Under the pieces are notes generated by a model. It was not told where the DNA came from, searched no databases, and saw only the letters and a program-made list of their open reading frames with translations. The translations under genes were made by a program, and so were the position numbers. From a virus, in the IMG/VR virus record IMGVR_UViG_3300011114_000465, positions 1-55,653 of that record: a stretch of DNA of 55,653 nucleotides; one strand, given 5' to 3'. Below, piece by piece: positions 39,973 through 45,793 of the stretch. Within the stretch, counting starts at the first letter, position 1; each line of letters opens with the position of its first letter.

Positions 39973-40260
39973 TCAGTTCTCCAAAGGTTCGGTTTGAGCG
40001 GCCAGCAAGTTGTAGCTGACGGTGGTGTACTTGGTGACCAAGTCGGCGGGAGCTTCGAGCTCCTGGGCAACCTTGGCCCAAGCAACGCTTTTCTTTTCAG
40101 GCGTCAGCTTGACGGTGGTGACGTACATGCTGCCTCTGTAAGTGCCAGCACCCAGCAACTTGATTTTGTTTTTCAAGTCTTCGGCCTGTTCTTGCAAGGC
40201 GTCGATCTGGTCTTCCAACAGGCCGAGCTCGTCGACCATCTTCAAAGCGGTGGTATCCAT
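39973..40260 (-). CDS. hypothetical coiled-coil protein
   Basis: A 95-aa protein from ATG 40260 (TTTGGAGATTCTT upstream). The first half is a coiled coil (LGLLEDQIDALQEQAEDLKN) and the second a small basic/beta segment (YVTTVKLTPEKKSVAWAKVA). The family is not recognised; the layout recalls small phage proteins annotated as DNA-associated. It is preceded by a hairpin-containing gap. Confidence 0.55.
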   Translation of the reverse strand: MDTTALKMVDELGLLEDQIDALQEQAEDLKNKIKLLGAGTYRGSMYVTTVKLTPEKKSVAWAKVAQELEAPADLVTKYTTVSYNLLAAQTEPLEN

Positions 40261-40317
40261 AAGAATCTCCAAAGAAACACCAGCGACCGGCTGGTTCGGA
40301 GTGTTGATCACACTGCA

Positions 40318-40338
40318 CTGCACCCTGTCACGGTGCAG
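40318..40338 (-). other. hairpin in the gap between two small genes
   Basis: CTGCACC (40318-40324) and GGTGCAG (40332-40338) form a 7-bp stem with a 7-base loop. It lies in the 88-bp gap before the gene at 40260 and lacks a T run. Confidence 0.5.
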
Positions 40339-40348
40339 CACGCTGGGA

Positions 40349-40528
40349 TCAAACGGCCATCTGTTCAGCGAAGATGTAATTTGCAGCGGCCTTTGCATCC
40401 TTGAGCGAATCGACGTTCCAGCCTGTGTAGCTGTCGCCGTCTTTGTCAAAGAACAATTCATAAACCTGAGCGGCTTGGCTGAACTCAGCCCAGATTTCGA
40501 CGTTGCCTTTTGATGCGATGAATTTCAT
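40349..40528 (-). CDS. small hypothetical protein
   Basis: A 59-aa protein from ATG 40528 with a strong AAAGGAG site. The product (KFIASKGNVEIWAEFSQAAQ, then SYTGWNVDSLKDAKAAANYI) looks like a small folded alpha/beta domain. No family is recognised. Confidence 0.6.
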   Translation of the reverse strand: MKFIASKGNVEIWAEFSQAAQVYELFFDKDGDSYTGWNVDSLKDAKAAANYIFAEQMAV

Positions 40529-40543
40529 GTGATCTCCTTTAAG

Positions 40544-40723
40544 TTAAGCGGGGGCAAACAGTTTCCGACCTTCCCTCATAAACACGCGGAAGGCAACAGC
40601 TTCCCGGTTGTCGAGTTCGTCGGCAGCGAGCATCTCTTCCATGACGAGCAGCATGTCGAAAAAGCTCATGCCGTAAATCTCGCGCTTGTCGTCGATGATT
40701 TTGATTGCGGTTGTGATGTCCAT
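40544..40723 (-). CDS. small hypothetical protein
   Basis: A 59-aa protein from ATG 40723, chosen over the upstream TTG because TTTGGAGATAAAC sits at the right distance. It is helical and acidic (TTAIKIIDDKREIYGMSFFD, then LLVMEEMLAADELDN). No family is recognised. Confidence 0.55.
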   Translation of the reverse strand: MDITTAIKIIDDKREIYGMSFFDMLLVMEEMLAADELDNREAVAFRVFMREGRKLFAPA

Positions 40724-40725
40724 GT

Positions 40726-40938
40726 TTATCTCCAAACTGAGTAAGGTTCGCCACCGCTGAGCGCGATGTCGTAGGGTGAAAAGATCGGGGTGTATGTGCG
40801 ATTGACGCGCATAAGGTTGACAGCGTTGTCGTAGAAGTCTTCGCGCAAGGTGTCAAAACGCTTGCCCCCTACTTCTACCAGCGGCATTTCCAGGTCGATC
40901 AGTTGTACGCTGATCGGTATTTCGCGGTACTTTTTCAT
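40726..40938 (-). CDS. hypothetical protein
   Basis: A 70-aa protein overlapping the upstream stop (ATGA). It begins KKYREIPISVQLIDLEMPLV and ends YTPIFSPYDIALSGGEPYSV. The balanced composition suggests a folded soluble protein. No family is recognised. Confidence 0.55.
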   Translation of the reverse strand: MKKYREIPISVQLIDLEMPLVEVGGKRFDTLREDFYDNAVNLMRVNRTYTPIFSPYDIALSGGEPYSVWR

Positions 40939-41129
40939 ACGACCTCCGGTGTGTAGGCGCTGACGTACTCGATTTCGTAACCGAGGGCCTTGATCACGGC
41001 CAGGTCGCCGGTGCTGAAAGTCTTTGTGCCGACCAGGGCAGCAAGCAACTCAGCAGTGCGGTTGCCTGGTGCTGGGTAAACCTTGGGAAGGCCGTACACC
41101 GATTTGATTGTCAAAACGACAGTTGGCAT
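40935..41129 (-). CDS. hypothetical protein downstream of leader element copy 2
   Basis: A 64-aa protein with TIKSVYGLPKVYPAPGNRTA and a C-terminal AVIKALGYEIEYVSAYTPEV. The SD AGGAGATAGAC lies between leader element copy 2 and the ATG. The reading resembles a short DUF of phage early operons with a conserved N-terminal strand and GNRTAELLAAL helix. Function unknown. Confidence 0.6.
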   Translation of the reverse strand: MPTVVLTIKSVYGLPKVYPAPGNRTAELLAALVGTKTFSTGDLAVIKALGYEIEYVSAYTPEVV

Positions 41130-41147
41130 GTCTATCTCCTAAAAGTA

Positions 41148-41218
41148 CCAAGCAGTTACGGTCGCCTGGATACACCGCCAATGCCGAGCACGCCGGGCAT
41201 TGGAAGGGCCGAAGCCCT
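41148..41218 (-). ncRNA. repeated leader RNA element, copy 2
   Basis: Minus-strand order: H0 AGGGC/GCCCT with loop TTCG (41205-41218), H1 of ten or eleven positions with loop CGTG and one C-C mismatch (41178-41203), linker GCGGTGTAT, and H2 CCAGGC/GCTTGG (41148-41169). It ends 12 bases before the SD region of the gene at 41129. Linker and H2 are identical to copy 1 except one loop base. Confidence 0.65.
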
Positions 41219-41223
41219 GGGGG

Positions 41224-41319
41224 TTAGGAGTTCAACCACTCCTCGAAGGTTTTGATTGGCCAGCCAAGGTCCCTGGCACAGGCCACGTAAATTTGATAAC
41301 GCGATTGCAAAGTTTCCAT
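41224..41319 (-). CDS. 31-aa small protein
   Basis: A short frame with an AAGGGG ribosome site and a product that looks like a conserved phage micro-protein (METLQSRYQIYVACARDL, then GWPIKTFEEWLNS). It lies between two leader-element copies. Below usual annotation size, but the site and sequence quality support it. Confidence 0.55.
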   Translation of the reverse strand: METLQSRYQIYVACARDLGWPIKTFEEWLNS

Positions 41320-41334
41320 GTTTACCCCTTGAAG

Positions 41335-41547
41335 TTAAGTTCCGTAAGTAGCCCAGTCGGGCATGACCATCAGCCATTCGGCGGCTGAGTAAGGCAAGGA
41401 CTCTCTGGTCCGTTCGTTGTTGGCGTATGCAACCAGGGCAGCGCGATCCGACCGAAGCCGTTCGAGCGTGGCAGTTACATGCGCATCAGGCCGATACGAC
41501 TCAAACATCTTGATGTTGAAGTCGATCTTGGCAAGTGCTTTTTCCAT
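41335..41547 (-). CDS. hypothetical protein, first gene of the minus accessory operon
   Basis: A 70-aa protein from ATG 41547 (TTTGGAGATCAGC upstream). It has a helical N-terminus (EKALAKIDFNIKMFESYRPD) and ends SAAEWLMVMPDWATYG. It is the promoter-proximal gene, downstream of leader element copy 3. No family is recognised. Confidence 0.6.
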   Translation of the reverse strand: MEKALAKIDFNIKMFESYRPDAHVTATLERLRSDRAALVAYANNERTRESLPYSAAEWLMVMPDWATYGT

Positions 41548-41563
41548 GCTGATCTCCAAAGTA

Positions 41564-41616
41564 CCAAGCAGTCACGGTCGCCTGGATACACCGCCGGAAG
41601 GCAGCACGCTGCCCTC
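41564..41616 (-). ncRNA. repeated leader RNA element, copy 3
   Basis: The same plan with a different H1 sequence: GAGGGCAG/CTGCCTTC-type stem (41597-41604 with 41609-41616), loop CGTG conserved, linker GCGGTGTAT, and H2 CCAGGC/GCTTGG (41564-41585). H1 pairs keep the structure although the bases differ from copies 1 and 2. H0 is not obvious here. It lies in the 5' leader of the operon. Confidence 0.65.
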
Positions 41617-41763
41617 TGGTCCATCCTTCGCACTCGTCAGTCTTGGGGACTGGTTCTTAGCGGTCTGGCCTTTAGGTTCCCTGGTCGGTACTGCTTAATC
41701 AGCTGGTTCCCTTTTTGTATCCCCCTGGTCCTTCGGGGCTGGGTCGTTACCGACCACGAAGTA
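41617..41763 (-). other. structured untranslated leader of the minus accessory operon
   Basis: No gene is seen. From the predicted start near 41757 the RNA would begin with a GGTCG-GTAA-CGACC hairpin (41742-41755), followed by C/G-rich segments and a CAGTC/GACTG hairpin (41638-41652), before element copy 3. The leader is about 210 nt long up to ATG 41547. Confidence 0.5.
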
Positions 41764-41791
41764 AATGTAGCACACTGACAGTCACTGTCAA
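41764..41791 (-). promoter_or_regulatory. leftward promoter with palindromic operator
   Basis: On the minus strand: -35 TTGACA (41786-41791), a 16-base spacer and an extended -10 TGC-TACATT (41764-41772). The spacer and -35 contain the perfect 15-bp palindrome TGACAGTCACTGTCA (41776-41790), a likely repressor or activator site. It drives the small genes from 41547. Confidence 0.7.
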
Positions 41792-41888
41792 GTAAATATT
41801 AAGTTTAGGCAAAAATACAACACAAATCTTTTTGCCGGCGTTGTTTTTACGCAACAAATATTTTGATTTTTTGGTGGTTTTCAGGCAC

Positions 41889-41938
41889 TTGACCGGGTTG
41901 GCACGCTGGGATACACTTTTTGCGGGACCGTGCGTCTC
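41889..41938 (+). promoter_or_regulatory. late promoter copy B with 5' stem-loop
   Basis: -35 TTGACC (41889-41894), a 17-base spacer and -10 TACACT (41912-41917). GGGAC (41924-41928) and GTCTC (41934-41938) then pair around CGTGC, a variant of the GGGAC hairpin in copies A and C. It drives the packaging and portal genes. Upstream DNA is transcribed the other way. Confidence 0.7.
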
Positions 41939-41952
41939 AAAAATCTGTCAGC

Positions 41953-41977
41953 AAGCCGCCTCTCAGGCGGCTTTTTT
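41953..41977 (+). terminator. intrinsic terminator directly after late promoter B
   Basis: A 9-bp stem (41953-41961 with 41965-41973), a 3-base loop and a T6 run (41972-41977). It lies 36 bases after the predicted start of promoter B and before ATG 41991, so the promoter's own transcript must pass it. Confidence 0.8.
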
Positions 41978-41990
41978 CATTGGGAAAACC

Positions 41991-42230
41991 ATGCAACAAA
42001 TCACAATCACCGTCGGCGACGACGGCAAACTCACTGTCGAAACGAGCGAGGGTGGCGAGCCGTACCAATGCCAAAGCCCCGACGAGTGCTTGCAATATGT
42101 AGGCATGATCCTCAAGGAAGAATCGGGTGAAAACCCACAAGAGCAATCCACTGAAGGCCCGGAGAACTACGGCAAGATGTGGGAGCAAGAGGCCCAAAAG
42201 CGCCCACCTCAACCTGGCCTGATGGCCTAA
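41991..42230 (+). CDS. hypothetical protein, first late gene
   Basis: A 79-aa acidic protein. The open frame extends up to 41832, across the promoter and terminator, so the ATG at 41991 is the real start. It has a beta-like beginning (QQITITVGDDGKLTVETS), a PDECLQYVGMILKEE helix and a Gln/Pro-rich end. Proteins of this style precede terminase genes in related phages. No function is known. Confidence 0.65.
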   Translation: MQQITITVGDDGKLTVETSEGGEPYQCQSPDECLQYVGMILKEESGENPQEQSTEGPENYGKMWEQEAQKRPPQPGLMA

Positions 42231-42244
42231 CCCTGGAGAAAATT

Positions 42245-42478
42245 ATGCAAAGCTATTCAAACCCCGCATCCCGTAACACCATGCGTGCCGCAGGCGATCC
42301 GATGAAAACCGGTGCAGCTATCGGCGGTGGTGGCAATCAGACACAAGGCGCTGGCACATTGCCCGCCAAAGTGTCTGTTCCCCTGCCTGGCACTGACAAG
42401 ACCCAGACCGCGTACAAGGGCGGCATGGCCAAAGCGCCAGCAGGCTTTAACAACGGCCTGATCAACGGCAAAATCTAA
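42245..42478 (+). CDS. hypothetical protein
   Basis: A 77-aa Gly/Ala/Thr-rich protein from ATG 42245 after a CTGGAG site; the stop overlaps the next ATG (TAATG). It contains RAAGDPMKTGAAIGGGGNQT and ends KAPAGFNNGLINGKI. Its flexible composition suggests a virion-associated or structural accessory peptide. No family is recognised. Confidence 0.55.
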   Translation: MQSYSNPASRNTMRAAGDPMKTGAAIGGGGNQTQGAGTLPAKVSVPLPGTDKTQTAYKGGMAKAPAGFNNGLINGKI

Positions 42479-42642
42479 TGCCTAGCAAGTCTGCTGCCCA
42501 GGCCAGGATGATGGCCGCAGCCGCTCACAACCCCGCCTTCGCAAAGAAGGTGGGCGTTCCTGTGTCTGTGGCGCAGGACTACAACAAGGCCGACAAGGGC
42601 ACGGGCATCATTCGCAAAGCCATGCAACCGAAGAAGCCATGA
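42478..42642 (+). CDS. 54-aa small conserved phage protein
   Basis: Starts inside the previous stop and overlaps the next gene as ATGA. The sequence SKSAAQARMMAAAAHNPAFA, then KKVGVPVSVAQDYNKADKG, is the pattern of a very common small phage protein usually found beside terminase genes. It ends with GIIRKAM plus a short tail, a motif shared with the next two proteins. Confidence 0.7.
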   Translation: MPSKSAAQARMMAAAAHNPAFAKKVGVPVSVAQDYNKADKGTGIIRKAMQPKKP

Positions 42643-42809
42643 AGCCCGGTCTGTACGCCAACATCCATGCCAAGCAAGAACGCATTGCAGCTGGCAGCGG
42701 TGAGCACATGCGCAAGCCGGGCACCAAGGGTGCACCGACCGCAGAGGCTTTCCGCGAATCAGCCAAGACGGCCAAGCCTGGCATCATTCGCAAAGCGATG
42801 AGCAAATGA
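42639..42809 (+). CDS. 56-aa small conserved phage protein
   Basis: ATGA-coupled on both sides. LYANIHAKQERIAAGSGEHM, then RKPGTKGAPTAEAFRESAKT, is a widespread basic small phage protein family of unknown role, again usually near packaging genes. It ends with the shared GIIRKAM motif. Its basic character suggests nucleic-acid or capsid contact. Confidence 0.7.
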   Translation: MKPGLYANIHAKQERIAAGSGEHMRKPGTKGAPTAEAFRESAKTAKPGIIRKAMSK

Positions 42810-43117
42810 AAACCCCAGCATGGCAACGATCTGAAGGGAAGAACCCCGAGGGTGGTCTCAATGCAAAGGGCCGCGCGAGCGCCAAGGCTGAGGGCATGAA
42901 TCTCAAAGCACCGGTCAAGTCCGGCGACAATCCACGTCGTGCCAGCTTCCTGGCCAGAATGGGCAACATGCCTGGTCCCGAACGCAAGAACGGCGAGCCA
43001 ACCCGGCTGTTGTTGAGCTTGCAGGCTTGGGGCGCGTCAAGCAAAGCAGACGCAAAGGCCAAGGCCAAAGCGATCAGCAACCGCAACGGCATCATTCGCA
43101 AAGCGATGAAGGATTGA
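42806..43117 (+). CDS. basic hypothetical protein (DUF6321-like)
   Basis: A 103-aa protein opening TPAWQRSEGKNPEGGLNAKG, with RRASFLARMGNMPG in the middle, the layout of the DUF6321-like phage proteins. It is strongly basic and Gly-rich and ends with GIIRKAMKD. It is part of the chain of small coupled genes leading to the terminase. The role is unknown; packaging or DNA condensation is possible from charge alone. Confidence 0.65.
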   Translation: MKTPAWQRSEGKNPEGGLNAKGRASAKAEGMNLKAPVKSGDNPRRASFLARMGNMPGPERKNGEPTRLLLSLQAWGASSKADAKAKAKAISNRNGIIRKAMKD

Positions 43118-43118
43118 C

Positions 43119-43580
43119 ATGGGAAAGAAAACCGGAGCCACTCGATTGGCCGAACTAGCAGGTGCGCCGCCCAGGCTCGCGTCCGTTGAGGACCTTGAGG
43201 CTGCTGGCCCAGCTCCAGCTCGCAGGCATGCAAAGCAAACCTCCAGCAAGAAGCCTATGGGCATCAACCTCAAGGCGGTGGCCGAGGCGCTGAAGGAAGC
43301 TGGCATGGACCCGGCGGTCGAGATGATCAACATCTTGAAACGTCAGGTGCCAGTACGCGATGCGAATGGCAAGCCGCGCATTGACCCCGAAACCAAAAAG
43401 CCAATGATGGTTGATGCCATCGACGCAGACACCAAGCTGCGCGTGCTCAACGAGATGCTGCAATACACGCAGCCAAAGCTCAAGTCTGTCGAGATGAAAG
43501 TCTCCGGCAACCTGGAGCTCACAGCCGAACAGCTCGACAATCGATTGGCCATGTTCTTGTCAAAGGCTGCACGCAAATGA
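43119..43580 (+). CDS. terminase small subunit-like protein
   Basis: A 153-aa protein immediately before the large terminase, overlapping it as ATGA. The N-terminus is basic (GKKTGATRLAELAGAPP); the middle has LKAVAEALKEAGMDPAVEMI, and the C-terminal helices (ADTKLRVLNEMLQYTQPKLK, then LTAEQLDNRLAMFLSKAARK) resemble the oligomerisation and ATPase-contact parts of small terminases. It should recognise phage DNA and start packaging. The call is mainly by position and general form. Confidence 0.6.
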   Translation: MGKKTGATRLAELAGAPPRLASVEDLEAAGPAPARRHAKQTSSKKPMGINLKAVAEALKEAGMDPAVEMINILKRQVPVRDANGKPRIDPETKKPMMVDAIDADTKLRVLNEMLQYTQPKLKSVEMKVSGNLELTAEQLDNRLAMFLSKAARK

Positions 43581-45058
43581 AGATTGACGACCTCGACCTC
43601 TCGAAACTTGATTTGTCATTGCTCAATCACGAAGAGAAGCTCGAAGTCTATGAGCTGCTGCGCATTCGCGAAGTTCGCGCCAAGCGCAACCGCCTGGCCA
43701 CCTACAAGCCATACGCCAAGCAGGTCGATTTCCACACAGCTGGCGCGTCGTTCCGTGAGCGTTTGTTCATGGCCGGTAACCAGTTGGGCAAGACATGGGC
43801 CGGTGCATTCGAGACAGCGATGCACCTGACTGGCCGCTACCCTGCCTGGTGGAAGGGCACTCGATTCCCCTATGCGATCCGCGCAATGGTTGGCTCCGAA
43901 TCAGCTGAACTGACGCGCAAAGGCGTGCAGCGTTTGCTGCTTGGCCCGCCTGAAGTTCGCGACGAATGGGGCACTGGATCAATTCCGCATGAGTGCATCC
44001 GCGACACCAGCATGAAGCAAGGCGTGCCGGACGCAGTGTCCAGCATCGTCGTGCGTCATGAGTGTGGCGAGGATTCGGTCATTCAGTTCAACTCATACGA
44101 CCAGGGCCGCACCAAGTGGCAGGCCGACACGGTTAACTGGGTGTGGTTCGATGAGGAGCCACCGCTTGGTGTTTACTCTGAGGGCCTGACTCGCACTCAG
44201 GCAGTCGGCGGTCAGGTGTGCGTCACCTTCACACCACTGCTGGGCATGTCCGATGTGGTCAAGCGTTATCTGATCGACAAGCCAGCAGGCACCAACGTCA
44301 CCAACATGACGATCTACGATGCTGAGCACTACACGCAAGAGCAGCGCGAAGCCATCATCGCCGCGTACCCTGAGCACGAACGCGAAGCACGGGCAAAGGG
44401 CATTCCTATCCTGGGCAGTGGCCGCATCTTCCCGGTTGCCGAAGAGGCAATCAAGGTGCGAGCTTTCCCGATCCCAGCGCACTGGCCGCGCATCACCGGC
44501 ATCGACTTCGGTGTGGACCACCCGACCGCTGTTGTCTGGCTGGCATGGGACCGAGACAGCGATACGATCTACGTCACTGACTGCTACCGCAAGAGTGAGC
44601 CTGGCATCGGTGGCCACGCCATGGCCGTTCGGGCCAGGGGCGATTGGGTGCCAATGGCCTGGCCGCATGACGGCTTGCAGCGTGACAAGGGCGGGTCGGG
44701 TGAGCAGTTGGCCAAGCAGTACCGCGACCAAGGATTGAACCTGTTGAAGGACAGAGCTACATTCGAGGACGGCAGCAACGGCGTGGAGGCCGGACTGTCT
44801 GAGATGCTGACACGCATGCAGACCATGCGCCTTCGTGTGTTCTCGCACCTGGAAGATTGGTTCGAGGAGTTCCGCTTGTATCACCGCAAAGACGGCCTGG
44901 TCGTCAAGCAAGCCGACGATTTGCTGTCAGCCACACGCTACGCCATCATGATGCGCCGGTTCGCCAAGACCCAGGAAGAAGCCGAAGTCCGCATCCGTGG
45001 CAACAAGATTCCCAACATCACGCCATTCGGCGTGTTCGACCCTGTGACTGGATACTGA
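43577..45058 (+). CDS. terminase large subunit
   Basis: A 493-aa packaging motor. The ATPase has Walker A GNQLGKT (67-73) and Walker B VNWVWFDEEPP (about 187-197), with the coupling-type segment VTFTPLLGMSD. The nuclease domain begins GIDFGVDHPTAVVW (about 308-321), whose first Asp is an expected metal ligand, and continues to DGLVVKQADDLLSATRYAI with the later acidic cluster. It cleaves and drives DNA into the prohead through the portal. All core motifs are intact. Confidence 0.92.
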   Translation: MKIDDLDLSKLDLSLLNHEEKLEVYELLRIREVRAKRNRLATYKPYAKQVDFHTAGASFRERLFMAGNQLGKTWAGAFETAMHLTGRYPAWWKGTRFPYAIRAMVGSESAELTRKGVQRLLLGPPEVRDEWGTGSIPHECIRDTSMKQGVPDAVSSIVVRHECGEDSVIQFNSYDQGRTKWQADTVNWVWFDEEPPLGVYSEGLTRTQAVGGQVCVTFTPLLGMSDVVKRYLIDKPAGTNVTNMTIYDAEHYTQEQREAIIAAYPEHEREARAKGIPILGSGRIFPVAEEAIKVRAFPIPAHWPRITGIDFGVDHPTAVVWLAWDRDSDTIYVTDCYRKSEPGIGGHAMAVRARGDWVPMAWPHDGLQRDKGGSGEQLAKQYRDQGLNLLKDRATFEDGSNGVEAGLSEMLTRMQTMRLRVFSHLEDWFEEFRLYHRKDGLVVKQADDLLSATRYAIMMRRFAKTQEEAEVRIRGNKIPNITPFGVFDPVTGY

Positions 45059-45059
45059 C

Positions 45060-45479
45060 ATGGACGACGAGTATTTCAAGGGCAAGTACAACACCGAGCT
45101 GTCGCCCGAGGAAGAAACCAAATACCAGGAATGGGTGAAGGACGAAAGTGCCAAACGCAAACGCGATGTAGGCAAAGACGAAATTGACTATGACATGCGC
45201 GGGGATTGGAAAGCTGGCGCGTCGCGCGATGAGCGGGGCCATGGCGCAGATACTTACAAGAAACCCAACCACCCAACCTTTAGCGAACAGAGCCAGTACC
45301 ATGGCGCACCGGACGAAGAAGGTAATCCACAAAACGGTGGTCGTTGGGTACAAGACAAGAAGGGCCGCTTTGTGGCTTTTGAACCAAGCGAAACAAATGC
45401 TAAGCACTGGCCTGATTGGGCACTCAAGCAATACCTTAACGATACCGAGCCAGGCATCAAATTGCAGAAACGGAAATGA
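45060..45479 (+). CDS. hypothetical protein conserved between terminase and portal
   Basis: A 139-aa hydrophilic protein starting one base after the terminase. It includes DYDMRGDWKAG, HPTFSEQSQYHG, GGRWVQDKKGRFVAFEPSET and a C-terminal LKQYLNDTEPGIKL. This set of short motifs is found in many podovirus genomes in the same place, but no function is established. A head assembly or packaging role is plausible. The stop overlaps the next start as ATGA. Confidence 0.65.
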   Translation: MDDEYFKGKYNTELSPEEETKYQEWVKDESAKRKRDVGKDEIDYDMRGDWKAGASRDERGHGADTYKKPNHPTFSEQSQYHGAPDEEGNPQNGGRWVQDKKGRFVAFEPSETNAKHWPDWALKQYLNDTEPGIKLQKRK

Positions 45480-45781
45480 CCATGGACCAACCCTACAACA
45501 TGATGCAGCCGCAAAAAGACGTGCCACCTGCACAAGCCAATATCGCTGCGATGAATCAAACCGCTGCCCGCGATGCAGCCATGCAAGGGGCCAAATCGCA
45601 GAACGCGCAAACCATGCCTTCAGGCAAAGAGGTCATGCAGCGGCCACCCACATTGCAACCGGTCCAAGGTGGCCTGGTCGACGGTCAGGCGACCAAGACT
45701 GGAGTCAACCCCGAGAATCGCAACATCAGACAAACCATGGGCACGGGCATCATTGCTGCCCAGATGAACCGCCCGGCTTAA
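45476..45781 (+). CDS. hypothetical Gln/Met-rich protein before portal
   Basis: A 101-aa, low-complexity, probably disordered protein (NMMQPQKDVPPAQANIAAMN, then LQPVQGGLVDGQATKTGV). It ends GTGIIAAQMNRPA. Its composition suits a small structural or assembly-linked peptide. No family is recognised. Confidence 0.55.
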   Translation: MTMDQPYNMMQPQKDVPPAQANIAAMNQTAARDAAMQGAKSQNAQTMPSGKEVMQRPPTLQPVQGGLVDGQATKTGVNPENRNIRQTMGTGIIAAQMNRPA

Positions 45782-45793
45782 CAGGACAAACAC

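Noticed and set aside
39649-40404. 251-aa plus-strand open frame
   Set aside because: It covers several small minus-strand genes with good ribosome sites and coupling; its product is not protein-like.
39396-41616. CRISPR-like array from the three repeated elements
   Set aside because: Only three copies, spaced by 1.7 and 0.4 kb with genes between; repeats are leader structures, not regularly spaced.
44093-44911. 272-aa open frame on the minus strand
   Set aside because: Antisense to the nuclease and ATPase domains of the large terminase, whose motifs are clear on the plus strand.
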